Shown here piece after piece: positions 29,146 to 38,279 of a stretch of DNA of 52,935 nucleotides. How positions within the stretch are numbered: the stretch's first letter is position 1; each line of letters opens with the position of its first letter. The DNA is taken from the NCBI GenBank assembly GCA_009788085.1, contig WQSB01000003.1, forward strand, positions 1 to 52,935, in the 5' to 3' direction. The notes beneath the pieces were generated by a model. The model was given only the letters and a program-made list of their open reading frames with translations. It was not told the DNA's origin and did no database searches. The stretch comes from Defluviitaleaceae bacterium. Lineage in GTDB: Bacteria > Bacillota > Clostridia > Lachnospirales > WQUN01. A program made the position numbers and the translations under genes.

Positions 29146-30330
29146 CTATACATATAAGCGCGGTACTCTTTTTCCGATGCCGCACAGAATTTCATAGCTG
29201 ATTGTACCCAGAGTATCCGCTAAATTATCCGCGCTGATGCCGTCTTCCGTGCTGCCCAGCAGTACTGCGGTGTCACCGGGTTTTACGCCGGGGATATCTG
29301 TGACGTCAACCATACATTGGTCCATACAGATTGTCCCGGCAATGGGGGCGAGCTTTCCGTTAATCTTGACTTTTCCGCCTTGGGAAAGCCTGCGCGAATA
29401 TCCGTCGGCGTAACCCACAGGCAAAACAGCGATGGTGCTTGGACGTGTGGTTATAAAGCTGTGACCGTAGCTTATGCCTGTTTCTGCGGGAAATTCCTTT
29501 ACAGAGCTTACTTGGGCAAGCAGGCGCATGGCCGGCCTGAGGCCGAGTGGGACGCAGACTTCTGTCATTTCGGGGGAGGGGGGATAGCCGTACAGGGAAA
29601 TTCCGATTCTTACGAAATCCAGCAGAAGTCTGTTTCGTTGTGATTCATTTTCATCGCGCAGGGTTTGGGCAAAAGCTCCGGAATTTGCCATATGCCTTGC
29701 GGGAATGTTTAAACCGCGCTGGGACAACTCCTTTAAAACCCACTCAAAACGGGCCTGCTGTTCCAGGAGGAAGCTCGTGTCCAATTTGTCGGCGGTAGCA
29801 CAGTGGGTAAAAATTCCGTCCACGTTAAGAAGCGGATTCGCTGCTATTTCACAAATATCGGAAAAACTTTCAGAAGTGGGCAAAAATCCCAAACGGCTCA
29901 TCCCGGTGTCAATTTTAATATGTACTGACGTCTGCTTATTGTGCTTGGCGGCTTCCCTGGCTAAGGCATCCGCCCCCTGTTTTGAAAAAACCGTTTGGGC
30001 TAAATTGTGGTGCAGTACTTCGGGCAGCAAGGGCTCCGGCGTAAAGCCCATTATCAGAATCGGCCCGGTAATTCCGTTTTGTCTTAAATCAACGCCTTCT
30101 TCGCAAATGGCTACACCCAGTGCGTCAGCACAGCCTGAATCAGGTCGTTCCGGCGCGGTGCACTTGCCTGCTAAAAGGGCCTGCGCGACGGGTACGGCTC
30201 CGTGGCCGTAACCGTCGGCTTTTACAATCCCCATTATTGACGTTCCCGGCGTTAGCCGCGATTTTATCGCCGCAAGGTTATGCGATATATGGGCAAGATT
30301 AACCTCCGCCCAAGCTCTTTGGTAATGCAT
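29146..30330 (-). CDS. alr: Alanine racemase
   Basis: RAWAEVNLAHISHNLAAI, MGIVKADGYGHGAVPVA, KIDTGMSRLGF, GTICMDQCMVDVT. Confidence 0.97.
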   Translation of the reverse strand: MHYQRAWAEVNLAHISHNLAAIKSRLTPGTSIMGIVKADGYGHGAVPVAQALLAGKCTAPERPDSGCADALGVAICEEGVDLRQNGITGPILIMGFTPEPLLPEVLHHNLAQTVFSKQGADALAREAAKHNKQTSVHIKIDTGMSRLGFLPTSESFSDICEIAANPLLNVDGIFTHCATADKLDTSFLLEQQARFEWVLKELSQRGLNIPARHMANSGAFAQTLRDENESQRNRLLLDFVRIGISLYGYPPSPEMTEVCVPLGLRPAMRLLAQVSSVKEFPAETGISYGHSFITTRPSTIAVLPVGYADGYSRRLSQGGKVKINGKLAPIAGTICMDQCMVDVTDIPGVKPGDTAVLLGSTEDGISADNLADTLGTISYEILCGIGKRVPRLYV

Positions 30331-30419
30331 AAGTTTCCCCCGTCGCCAACGGCTTTAACACCGGTGACATGTTCATGTTGCCACATATCCGTCTCGAAGC
30401 CGGAGTGGCTGTAAGTTGG

Positions 30420-31070
30420 CTATAATGTAAACAGTGCGTCGTTTAATTCTACATTGTACTCAAACACATGATATGTAACAACTATTCTTTCCGCACCGTC
30501 CGCATCGAAGATAATTAATTTTACAGGAATGAGGGTCGTATTGTCTACCCATAAACGCGCTGTTGATAAATAAGGGTGATTTCCCGGGACGGTGGACTCA
30601 AGAACGGTGCGCACTCCTTCATCCATATCTGCTACGCTAACAGAAACTTCTTCGGATTGCAAATAATTTCTTATAAAACTGGTAAGAAAAATTTCGCTGC
30701 GCTCGGGAGTCTCCTGAACCATCAAGGATACACGGCCGTTTACGCGGCTGTTAAATTGGAAAATTTGCGTACCATCGCTGGTGGTGGTGCTGCCGGAAAC
30801 ATGAGCCGGGCCGGTGACTTCGATGCGATATTCCCCGGTGATTCTTGCATGCTGAATGGTCTCGTAGGTATTTGTCCCCTTGTTGGAACGGAATTCCACT
30901 GTGGCAATGGCCCGATAATTTTCCAGCTCCACCAGCATCCGATGGACTTTTTCAAACGCGCTTGCCTCGTCGGCGTTGGCCGGGCCCCTAAGCCCCGTGT
31001 CCCCACAGGACGTTGCAAAAATCACTACTGCCACCAGGGCTACTGCCAATGCAAAAAATCTTTTCTTCAT
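30420..31070 (-). CDS. Lipoprotein, GerS/LolA-like
   Basis: Lipobox signal MKKRFFALAVALVAVVIFATSCGD; LolA-like fold pattern; next to alr; start placed at 31070. Confidence 0.65.
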   Translation of the reverse strand: MKKRFFALAVALVAVVIFATSCGDTGLRGPANADEASAFEKVHRMLVELENYRAIATVEFRSNKGTNTYETIQHARITGEYRIEVTGPAHVSGSTTTSDGTQIFQFNSRVNGRVSLMVQETPERSEIFLTSFIRNYLQSEEVSVSVADMDEGVRTVLESTVPGNHPYLSTARLWVDNTTLIPVKLIIFDADGAERIVVTYHVFEYNVELNDALFTL

Positions 31071-31305
31071 ACTAAATTCCTCCAATATAAATGTAGTTAT
31101 AGCGTTTTCAGTTGAAAACGGCGAAGTCGAGCGCGTGCCGCGACTGCGTCGGCGGCGTTTTTGCGCGATGACTGAGCCCATTTTCAACGGAAACATCTAT
31201 ATCCTATTTATACGGAGGTTTTTAGAAATTTAGAAGCCCTAGGTTTGCATTCATCACCATTATGTGTTATTAAGCTATAACATTTCTATAGGAGGTTTAT
31301 AGCTT

Positions 31306-32730
31306 ATGAACTGTATTATAGCAGAAGCAATCAGCCACGAGGCTGTCACAACCCCAACAGGCGAAGAGCTGTACCATGCAAGAACCCTTGACTCTACCTC
31401 ACATAAGCACATTGCTATTTCAAAAATACTTGAAAGTCCGCCTGTTTCGTACTTCCTTAGAGCGGGACAATTTTTGGCACATTATCTTAAAATTGACCAG
31501 CCTATTGTGTTTGTAACCGACTGGACAGACCCCACAGAATTGAAGGGGTTACGGCTGGAATCAGACGGTCAACTTCTTGATTATCCTGACATGTGCTTTT
31601 TAGCCTTCCATACAAAGTGGGAGGATATTTCTGCTTCCGGTATAGAGAATATCTTTGCACACGAGTTCTCTCATATGTGGCTTAGCTGGCTTGGTTTTGA
31701 TTTTAAGCTTTCCCTGTCAAACAAGTTTCACACAAGCACGGCAATTACCGATTTCTATATGGCATTTTCAGAAGGGCTTGCCGAGTGGCTGGAGATTGTT
31801 ACAAAGGACTTGCGCGGGTATAAGTTAGAAGATGGTGAACTTTGGGATTATGCATTCGATAATAAGATGTGGCTGTGCGCAAGAGATAGTCAGCTAAGGT
31901 ATCACGCGGTGATAAATAACAGGTTTATTTACCAGACAGCCATTCCATACGAAGAGGATTTTGATACTTATTTCAATCTTCATATGGCGCATATCACTTC
32001 CACGGCATTTACCCCGGAAAGATTAAAAAACGGAAGCCAAATGTTATCGTCAGAAGGTGCGGTTGCTTCTGTTTTCTATCAGATATACGCACATGAGATG
32101 TTTAAGAACGCCTATACGGACGAGGAATTTTACGCCTCTTTCGGCACGAAAGCACAAGAGCTTGACCCTATCTGCAATCTTTTGATTAAAATATTTTATG
32201 CAATCTCAAAAATTGATTTGACACGACCGTCTTTGACGACGGATTTCATCCGTGCATATGGAGAATGCTTCCCGGATGAAAAATCGGAGCTATACAATAT
32301 ATTCACTAAAACAACCCATTTTTCGACTACAAGCCCTGAAGCGAGGGATTTATTTGGTGAGATGTACCGTATTGGCCGCAGGGGCAATATTCCGAAAGTA
32401 AACGAGGTGTTTCAAGTAAGGAATGCCCTTGTGGTAGATTTGCGAGAGAAATTGCTGACAGGGCAATTGTCACTTGATGAAGCTGTTTATGATGAAATCT
32501 GGATATCAAGCGATGAAGAAATACTGCCTACTCCTTGGGAGCCTGATGAAAAAGTCATTTATAAATTTAACATCAATACGGCTACAGCGATTGATTTTAT
32601 GTCATTGACAGGTGTAACTTTGGATATCGGAAACAAATTGGTTAAAATTCGAGAGGAGCAGAATGGCTTTAGCTCGATGGAAGAATTTTTGCATATCAAA
32701 TACTCTATAAGGTACAAAAAAGTCACATGA
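31306..32730 (+). CDS. Putative gluzincin-type metalloprotease fused to C-terminal helix-hairpin-helix
   Basis: NIFAHEFSHMWLSWLG (HExxH) with downstream FSEGLAEWLEI (possible third ligand); C-terminal NINTATAIDFMSLTGVTLDIGNKLVKIREEQNGFSSMEEFL. Confidence 0.65.
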   Translation: MNCIIAEAISHEAVTTPTGEELYHARTLDSTSHKHIAISKILESPPVSYFLRAGQFLAHYLKIDQPIVFVTDWTDPTELKGLRLESDGQLLDYPDMCFLAFHTKWEDISASGIENIFAHEFSHMWLSWLGFDFKLSLSNKFHTSTAITDFYMAFSEGLAEWLEIVTKDLRGYKLEDGELWDYAFDNKMWLCARDSQLRYHAVINNRFIYQTAIPYEEDFDTYFNLHMAHITSTAFTPERLKNGSQMLSSEGAVASVFYQIYAHEMFKNAYTDEEFYASFGTKAQELDPICNLLIKIFYAISKIDLTRPSLTTDFIRAYGECFPDEKSELYNIFTKTTHFSTTSPEARDLFGEMYRIGRRGNIPKVNEVFQVRNALVVDLREKLLTGQLSLDEAVYDEIWISSDEEILPTPWEPDEKVIYKFNINTATAIDFMSLTGVTLDIGNKLVKIREEQNGFSSMEEFLHIKYSIRYKKVT

Positions 32731-32791
32731 CTTTACTGATTAACTTGTGGTAGTATGCAATAATGAAAAAATTGAGGGAAGGTGTTTTAAA

Positions 32792-34342
32792 ATGAAAAAG
32801 TTTGTATTAAGCTTGACAATGTTGTTGATTGTTTTCGTATTTGCGGCATGTGGAGGCTCCGGCAGCTCCTCTGAACCTGCGAACACTCCAGAGCCAGAGC
32901 CCATACATACGCCCCCTGCGGAAGTGGTTGAACAGCCTGTAGTGCCCGTTGTTCCTGTGGAGCTTACCCCAGCACAGATATTTGAAAATAATAAGTACGC
33001 CGTTTTTCAAATAGACTCACGTTGCGTGGACGGCTATTGGTGGTTCGGAAGCGGATTCTTTATTGACTCGACGGGAGTTGCGGTAACAAACCATCATGTT
33101 ATGGTTGACATGGTTGAAGCCTGGGCCATTTTGTACGATGGCCGCGAGTTTGAAATTACAGGGTTTTTCTCATATGACATCGGCAATGATTTGGCTGTAA
33201 TCCAAGTCGGCGACGGCAGCGAAGAATTCAGCTATGTCGTCTTGGGTGATTCGGATGCGGCGCGGGTTGGCGAGCCTGTGTTTGCCGTGGGCGGCCCCGA
33301 GGGCGACCCGATAACCTTCACCGCCGGCATGATATCAAGGCGGGCCAATGAACCTGTAAGCTTTGGCATTTACACCATAGAGGGGATGCTCCAAAGCACA
33401 GCCGCAATTTACGGCGGCAACAGCGGCGGCCCTTTGCTTAACGACAGAGGGCATGTAATCGGCATCAATTCCGCCACCCGGCCGGACAGAGCCAGCGCGC
33501 AATGGGCTGTTCCAAGCAATCGCATTTCTCGGCCAACCTCCAACAGTGCGGTAAATCCGCTTCCCATCGACGGTGCGAGGGCCGGGGGCACACGGGTTCA
33601 CGTTGCCGGGCAGATTAGACCCATGACCATGTTTGGTTATGAGTTCCACTTCATACCGGACTTTAGCTCCATCAGCCGCAATGCTGTTCTGCTTATGAGC
33701 GGAACCCCTGCGGATTTGGGCGAGGCCCCGGGCAGCATGTATTACGATTACTATGAATATTTGGTCATATTCCATTTGCCGGAAGCCCACTGGATTCCCG
33801 ACACGGATATGTTTGATATAGCTCTCATGGAACGCGGTTTTGTTTTTCAAAACATTGTGCATTGGGCCGAAACTTGGGTTTACTTCTTCCATCCGGGTTA
33901 CAATGTCAGCGTGTCATATGCTTTCTATTGGAACTACGACCTGTTGCTGGTAGGCGTTGTTTACGGCGACATTTATTACGAATTCTACCATGCCGGGCAG
34001 GTGCAAATTCCCGACCGGCTCTTCTTAGACCCGTCACTTATCGGCGTTTGGGAATTTTGGGATTCAACAAGCGAGCTTTACCTTTCATGGATGAACGCTG
34101 GGGAGTACCTGTTTTATGTATTCGAAGAGGACGGAACGGGGCAATTTGCCACCTTAAATGCCGCCGGGGCAATAGTCCGCGAATTCAATTTCTACTGGGG
34201 CACGTACAATTTTGAACTATTCATCGAATATACTGACATAGACCTGCTTCTTGTTTACTTCTACGAATACGACATGCAATATGGAGCCTTATACCTTGCC
34301 AGCGTAACAGACGAACATCTGCTTATTCTTGTTTACGGGTGA
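32792..34342 (+). CDS. Trypsin-like (HtrA-type) serine protease lipoprotein with C-terminal lipocalin-like domain
   Basis: Lipobox FVFAACGGSG; triad VTNHHV / GNDLAVIQVG / YGGNSGGPLL; C-terminus LIGVWEFWD...YVFEEDGTGQF. Confidence 0.85.
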   Translation: MKKFVLSLTMLLIVFVFAACGGSGSSSEPANTPEPEPIHTPPAEVVEQPVVPVVPVELTPAQIFENNKYAVFQIDSRCVDGYWWFGSGFFIDSTGVAVTNHHVMVDMVEAWAILYDGREFEITGFFSYDIGNDLAVIQVGDGSEEFSYVVLGDSDAARVGEPVFAVGGPEGDPITFTAGMISRRANEPVSFGIYTIEGMLQSTAAIYGGNSGGPLLNDRGHVIGINSATRPDRASAQWAVPSNRISRPTSNSAVNPLPIDGARAGGTRVHVAGQIRPMTMFGYEFHFIPDFSSISRNAVLLMSGTPADLGEAPGSMYYDYYEYLVIFHLPEAHWIPDTDMFDIALMERGFVFQNIVHWAETWVYFFHPGYNVSVSYAFYWNYDLLLVGVVYGDIYYEFYHAGQVQIPDRLFLDPSLIGVWEFWDSTSELYLSWMNAGEYLFYVFEEDGTGQFATLNAAGAIVREFNFYWGTYNFELFIEYTDIDLLLVYFYEYDMQYGALYLASVTDEHLLILVYG

Positions 34343-34382
34343 TTCGCGGCTTTTCCAGATAGACCATGCGCTTCCCTCACTC

Positions 34383-34415
34383 CTCCGTACAGATGCGGGT
34401 CTATTTGACGCTTAC
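34383..34415 (-). repeat. 33-nt dispersed repeat, copy 1
   Basis: CTCCGTACAGATGCGGGTCTATTTGACGCTTAC, 32/33 identical to the reverse complement of 42317-42349. Confidence 0.9.
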
Positions 34416-34437
34416 AATGTATCTAATGCTTTTCAGC

Positions 34438-34480
34438 AAAAAGAACGCACCATTGCCAGATAGCGTGATGCGTTCTTTTT
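34438..34480. terminator. Bidirectional rho-independent terminator
   Basis: AAAAAGAACGCA...TGCGTTCTTTTT perfect 12-bp stem between convergent genes. Confidence 0.85.
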
Positions 34481-34511
34481 ATAGGGAAAAAACGGGCAAA
34501 GCAAATTCGTA

Positions 34512-37007
34512 TTACCGTTTGCTTGACAGTATTTTGCTTGCTAATAACAATGCTAAAATGGGTAAAACAGAGTCGCAATCACAAGGGCAGACCTCGACAT
34601 TTACATTTTCTGCTCCGCTTTCAGCAATGTTGCGAGAAATTGCGCGTGTGCCGCTGTAACATTCGGGCATCAACCTTCCCCAAGTGAGGGGGCCAACGAT
34701 GCCGTCCGGGTTTAATCCTCTCGAACGCTGGAAGTTCATCACAGCAGCTTCGGTTATGGGGCCGAAAATTCCGTCTGTGTTCAATCCCGCACCCATTACA
34801 TTGTTAAGGCAAGTTTGTATTTGTCGTACCAAATCGCCTGTTGCGCCGCGCCTTATCAACCAACCGGGGAACGGTGGTGGTGGAGTTGGCGGTGGGGTCG
34901 GGGTCGCCCCACCGTGACAGGCTTGCATTAGTGCGTTCCAAGTCAAGGGGCCAACGATGCCATCCGGGTTTAATCCTCTCGAACGCTGGAAGTTCATCAC
35001 AGCGGCCTCGGTTATGGGGCCAAAAATCCCGTCTGTGTTCAATCCCGCACCCATTACATTGTTAAGGCAAGTTTGTATCTGTCGTACCAAATCGCCTGTT
35101 GCGCCACGCCTTATCAGCCAACCGGGGAACGGTGGAGGAGGTGTTGGTGGCGGTGGTGTCGGAGGTTGTGGCGGTGTCACTCCCCCCGGTTGCAAGTTTA
35201 GATATTCCCTAAAAAGCCTATCCCATGTTATGGGGCCAACCACGCCATCTATTGTAAGCCCAAAAAGGCGTTGGAAAGTGAAAATTGCGTTTTGCATATT
35301 TTCGTCAAAAACGCCGTTCTCTGGAATTTCCCAAAGTGGGGGGAATGCCCGCGCCAGCCGATTGATTGCCTGTTGAATCCGTCTGACGTTTTCGCCGCTT
35401 GCCCCAATCCGTAAGGGGCTTCCCGGATAAGTTGGCATTCCGGGCGGGTTTGCGGGTGGCGGTGCAGGTTGCGGCGGTGGGGTATTATTTACGATTCCCC
35501 AATATACTTCGTAAAGCCTACGCCAAGTAAGGGGGCCAACCACGCCGTCAACATTTAACCCAAATATGCGCTGGAACTCCCTAACGGCATTTAGCGTTAA
35601 TCTGTCAAATCGGCTTGTTTGTGCAGTAAAGGGGATTTCGTTGTGGTGCATCGCTATAAATTCCAAAAGAAATTGTAGTTCGGTAACAAGCCGTCCTTGA
35701 CTTCCTTCACGGATAATCGTTGTCGGCGGCGTTGTTCCGATACCTATGCGGATGCCTTCGCTGTGCATTTCCCACAAGCCTTTTTCGATGGCGTATATGC
35801 GCGATATTTGATACCATGTTACACGGTCAATTATGCCTGTTTGCGGCAAGTTGTGTTCGCGCTGAAACGTAATGACCGAAGTGCGTGTCGAGGGGCCAAA
35901 TATACCATCAACAGGGTTGATAATAATATTCGTCCACCGTCCCAAAATTCTGTTGAGATACCGTTGCATTGTTTCGACGTGAACGCCTGTCGAACCCATA
36001 GACAAACTTGCACCCGGCCAAGATTCAAGGGGGCCTGAAAAATTATCGGTTTCCCGCAATTCCAAATTATGCGCCGCATAATATTTTCGGATAATTTGCC
36101 ATGCAGTCATGTTGCGGTCACGCGCATCGAAATACGAACCCCATTGAGATAAGCGTCCGGGGATATTAGATACAATTCCATCGTTGTACAGGGCAAGAAA
36201 AGGCTCTTTATGCCCGACAACAGCCAAGTATTGGTTGAAAATGCGGTCAACAACAGCATTAAGCCTTGCTTCGGTAGCACCACGGTAGACAAATTTTTGG
36301 TCCATCTGTGTGGTGTTGGTGATGTCAAAGTTCAATTCACGACCAATGTTAATGCCACGTTTGCGGTAAAATTCAGTAAAAACACGGTTGAGCGTTAGTG
36401 AAATAATGCACCAAAGATTGGCTATTATTGTTTGTTCAGGCCACCAATGATGAATTTCATGGGCAACTACATTTTTGATATAGTCAATGAATGGTACACG
36501 CACATTGGGTGCCCAAACATTCCATTCCCCCAAATGCACGGTTATGGTGTTTGGGATTATAACCTCCGGAAGAATCCGTGGCATGGGTACTGACATAGCT
36601 ACTTCTGCTTCTGGTGCAGGAGGGGCAATAGGATAGTCAAGTGCATGACCGCCTACATCCAAGACTTCAACATCCTGTGCCTTTTCACCTATCACAAGTG
36701 GGTGCATATGAATGACCTGAATAGCATCGGATTGACCGAAAATCATTATATTTTTGTAGATGACTGACCTGTAACCATCAGCGTGGACTTCTGCATTGTA
36801 CACAAAGTAGCGGCGTTCGGCGTAGGGGTCTCCCATAAGCGATACGCTTGGCGCATCTAGCGTAACCTCCGGCGCGTGGCCACTATTATCGGTGGTGAGT
36901 TCATACAAAACATTGCCATTTTCATCCGTTAGGATTACCGTGGCATTTGCAATTAAAATTGCGCCCTCTGCGGCAACAACTTGAATCGTCAGCTTGCCCG
37001 TGTCCAT
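34512..37007 (-). CDS. Multi-domain peptidoglycan-binding protein (several PG_binding_1 modules, N-terminal SpoIID-like region)
   Basis: Repeated GxxVRxIQxxLN...DGIFGPxTxxAVxxFQ...DGIVGPLTW modules; N-terminal VPFIDYIKNVVAHEIHHWWPEQ... region; Pro-rich linkers; hydrophobic C-tail. Confidence 0.85.
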   Translation of the reverse strand: MDTGKLTIQVVAAEGAILIANATVILTDENGNVLYELTTDNSGHAPEVTLDAPSVSLMGDPYAERRYFVYNAEVHADGYRSVIYKNIMIFGQSDAIQVIHMHPLVIGEKAQDVEVLDVGGHALDYPIAPPAPEAEVAMSVPMPRILPEVIIPNTITVHLGEWNVWAPNVRVPFIDYIKNVVAHEIHHWWPEQTIIANLWCIISLTLNRVFTEFYRKRGINIGRELNFDITNTTQMDQKFVYRGATEARLNAVVDRIFNQYLAVVGHKEPFLALYNDGIVSNIPGRLSQWGSYFDARDRNMTAWQIIRKYYAAHNLELRETDNFSGPLESWPGASLSMGSTGVHVETMQRYLNRILGRWTNIIINPVDGIFGPSTRTSVITFQREHNLPQTGIIDRVTWYQISRIYAIEKGLWEMHSEGIRIGIGTTPPTTIIREGSQGRLVTELQFLLEFIAMHHNEIPFTAQTSRFDRLTLNAVREFQRIFGLNVDGVVGPLTWRRLYEVYWGIVNNTPPPQPAPPPANPPGMPTYPGSPLRIGASGENVRRIQQAINRLARAFPPLWEIPENGVFDENMQNAIFTFQRLFGLTIDGVVGPITWDRLFREYLNLQPGGVTPPQPPTPPPPTPPPPFPGWLIRRGATGDLVRQIQTCLNNVMGAGLNTDGIFGPITEAAVMNFQRSRGLNPDGIVGPLTWNALMQACHGGATPTPPPTPPPPFPGWLIRRGATGDLVRQIQTCLNNVMGAGLNTDGIFGPITEAAVMNFQRSRGLNPDGIVGPLTWGRLMPECYSGTRAISRNIAESGAENVNVEVCPCDCDSVLPILALLLASKILSSKR
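34688..34880 (-). repeat. Tandem intragenic repeat, copy A (PG-binding module plus linker)
   Basis: Near-identical at DNA level to copy B at a 258-nt offset. Confidence 0.9.
34946..35138 (-). repeat. Tandem intragenic repeat, copy B
   Basis: Near-identical to copy A (34688-34880). Confidence 0.9.
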
Positions 37008-37173
37008 AATTATCTCCCCTTTAAGTGTTCATTGCTTATTTTATTCTGAAAGGAGAAGGTTGGTGAATTGATACTGGCAAGCTGAAATATTTTACCTACC
37101 TATAACATTGTTCCGCTCGATACTCGTTACAAGGAAAATGGCGGTTGCAATAATGCGTAGTCCTAAAAACCAT

Positions 37174-37905
37174 TTACATTTCTTCGATTATTCTTTTGTG
37201 GTTTTTGTCATATTCACGATTTTTTCTGACTTGTTCGCCCAATTCCCTTTGTTCAGCCAATTCTTTCTTTGTAGGCGGTCGTTTTTCCCCTGTACCGAAA
37301 ACCATACCAGCTACAGAACGCCAACTTTCTCCTGTTTTCAGTTCCGTGTAGGTGGCATGAATTGATGCCTTACCCTCCCATAATTCTTGGAGCGTTCCGT
37401 CATCAGCATTATCTTTTATATACATGGCTTTCCTGTAGGTGTCCCTGCTAACCCCAGCCATATCAGCCAGTTCTTTTCTTGTATTCACTTTTTCAATCGC
37501 CTTTGTTGATTTCGTCAAACCCGATTTTTTACCCCCTCCACCAGCAGATAAATTTTTCTTCGCCTTTTCAGCAATCATAGGTTCTTTAAGGCTTGCCAGT
37601 TCCGCACGGACATATGGTAGAAGATTACGCCGCCCAAGTTGGTTATTTATAATCCAAACGCTTACAGCTTCTTCATTTGGAAAATCCATGCTTTCGGTTT
37701 TGAAGTCAACACCGTGTTTCTTTGCTAAATCGTAGCGGTTGTGTCCGTCTATAAGAGTGTCATTCCAAAGAACAAGCGGGTCACGAATTTTTTTCTCAGT
37801 CAGTATGTTTTGCTCTAATTGCTGAAATTCACCTTGGGTTAGTGGTGGGATTAACTTTTTGAAAATGGGGTTGATGGTGATGGTTTTGCCGTCTGCGGTA
37901 TTCAT
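37174..37905 (-). CDS. ParB-like (ParB/Srx nuclease-like) DNA-binding protein of mobile-element type
   Basis: FKKLIPPLTQGEFQQLEQNILTEKKIRDPLVLWNDTLIDGHNRYDLAKKHGV; start at MNTADGK. Confidence 0.8.
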   Translation of the reverse strand: MNTADGKTITINPIFKKLIPPLTQGEFQQLEQNILTEKKIRDPLVLWNDTLIDGHNRYDLAKKHGVDFKTESMDFPNEEAVSVWIINNQLGRRNLLPYVRAELASLKEPMIAEKAKKNLSAGGGGKKSGLTKSTKAIEKVNTRKELADMAGVSRDTYRKAMYIKDNADDGTLQELWEGKASIHATYTELKTGESWRSVAGMVFGTGEKRPPTKKELAEQRELGEQVRKNREYDKNHKRIIEEM

Positions 37906-38279
37906 GTGAAAAACTCCTTCCGATTTGGATTTTGGTTTTGGGGGGGGGCTTGGGGGGCTTGCCCACCAAGCCAAACATTTTGGCTGTCTGTTCGATTGTT
38001 AGCATTTTTGGTGTTTGCATGAATCATCTCCTTAATCTTTGATTTTTTTCACAGCAAAATTTCTTTAGTGTCGTGATACTTCCTTTTCGCCTCACGATTT
38101 GCCCGGGCGATTGTTACGCTGTTATTAAGTTTTTTATGTTTGCCTTGTGTTTTGTAGCAATGTTTGATATGATGCAATTATCGTTAATGATATTTGTGTA
38201 GCGCATGAGATTTTCAATGTCAAGCATCATTGGTGTATATTGTTCAATCTATAGCAATGCTGATGAAAGGATGTGAATA

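Noticed and set aside
34688-35138. Direct repeats considered as CRISPR-like array or MITE
   Set aside because: They are in frame, 258 nt apart and encode PG-binding modules; explained by domain duplication.
36420-36480. AHEIHHWW in the PG-binding protein as an HExxH metalloprotease site
   Set aside because: It does read HEIHH, but it lies in a region resembling a SpoIID-type segment (VPFIDYIKNVVAHEI...WPEQ) and no convincing third ligand was seen; kept only as part of the domain description.
38150-38275. TAGCAATG direct repeats between ParB-like and Xre genes as operator half-sites
   Set aside because: Only two short copies far apart; plausible for an Xre operator but not supportable by eye.
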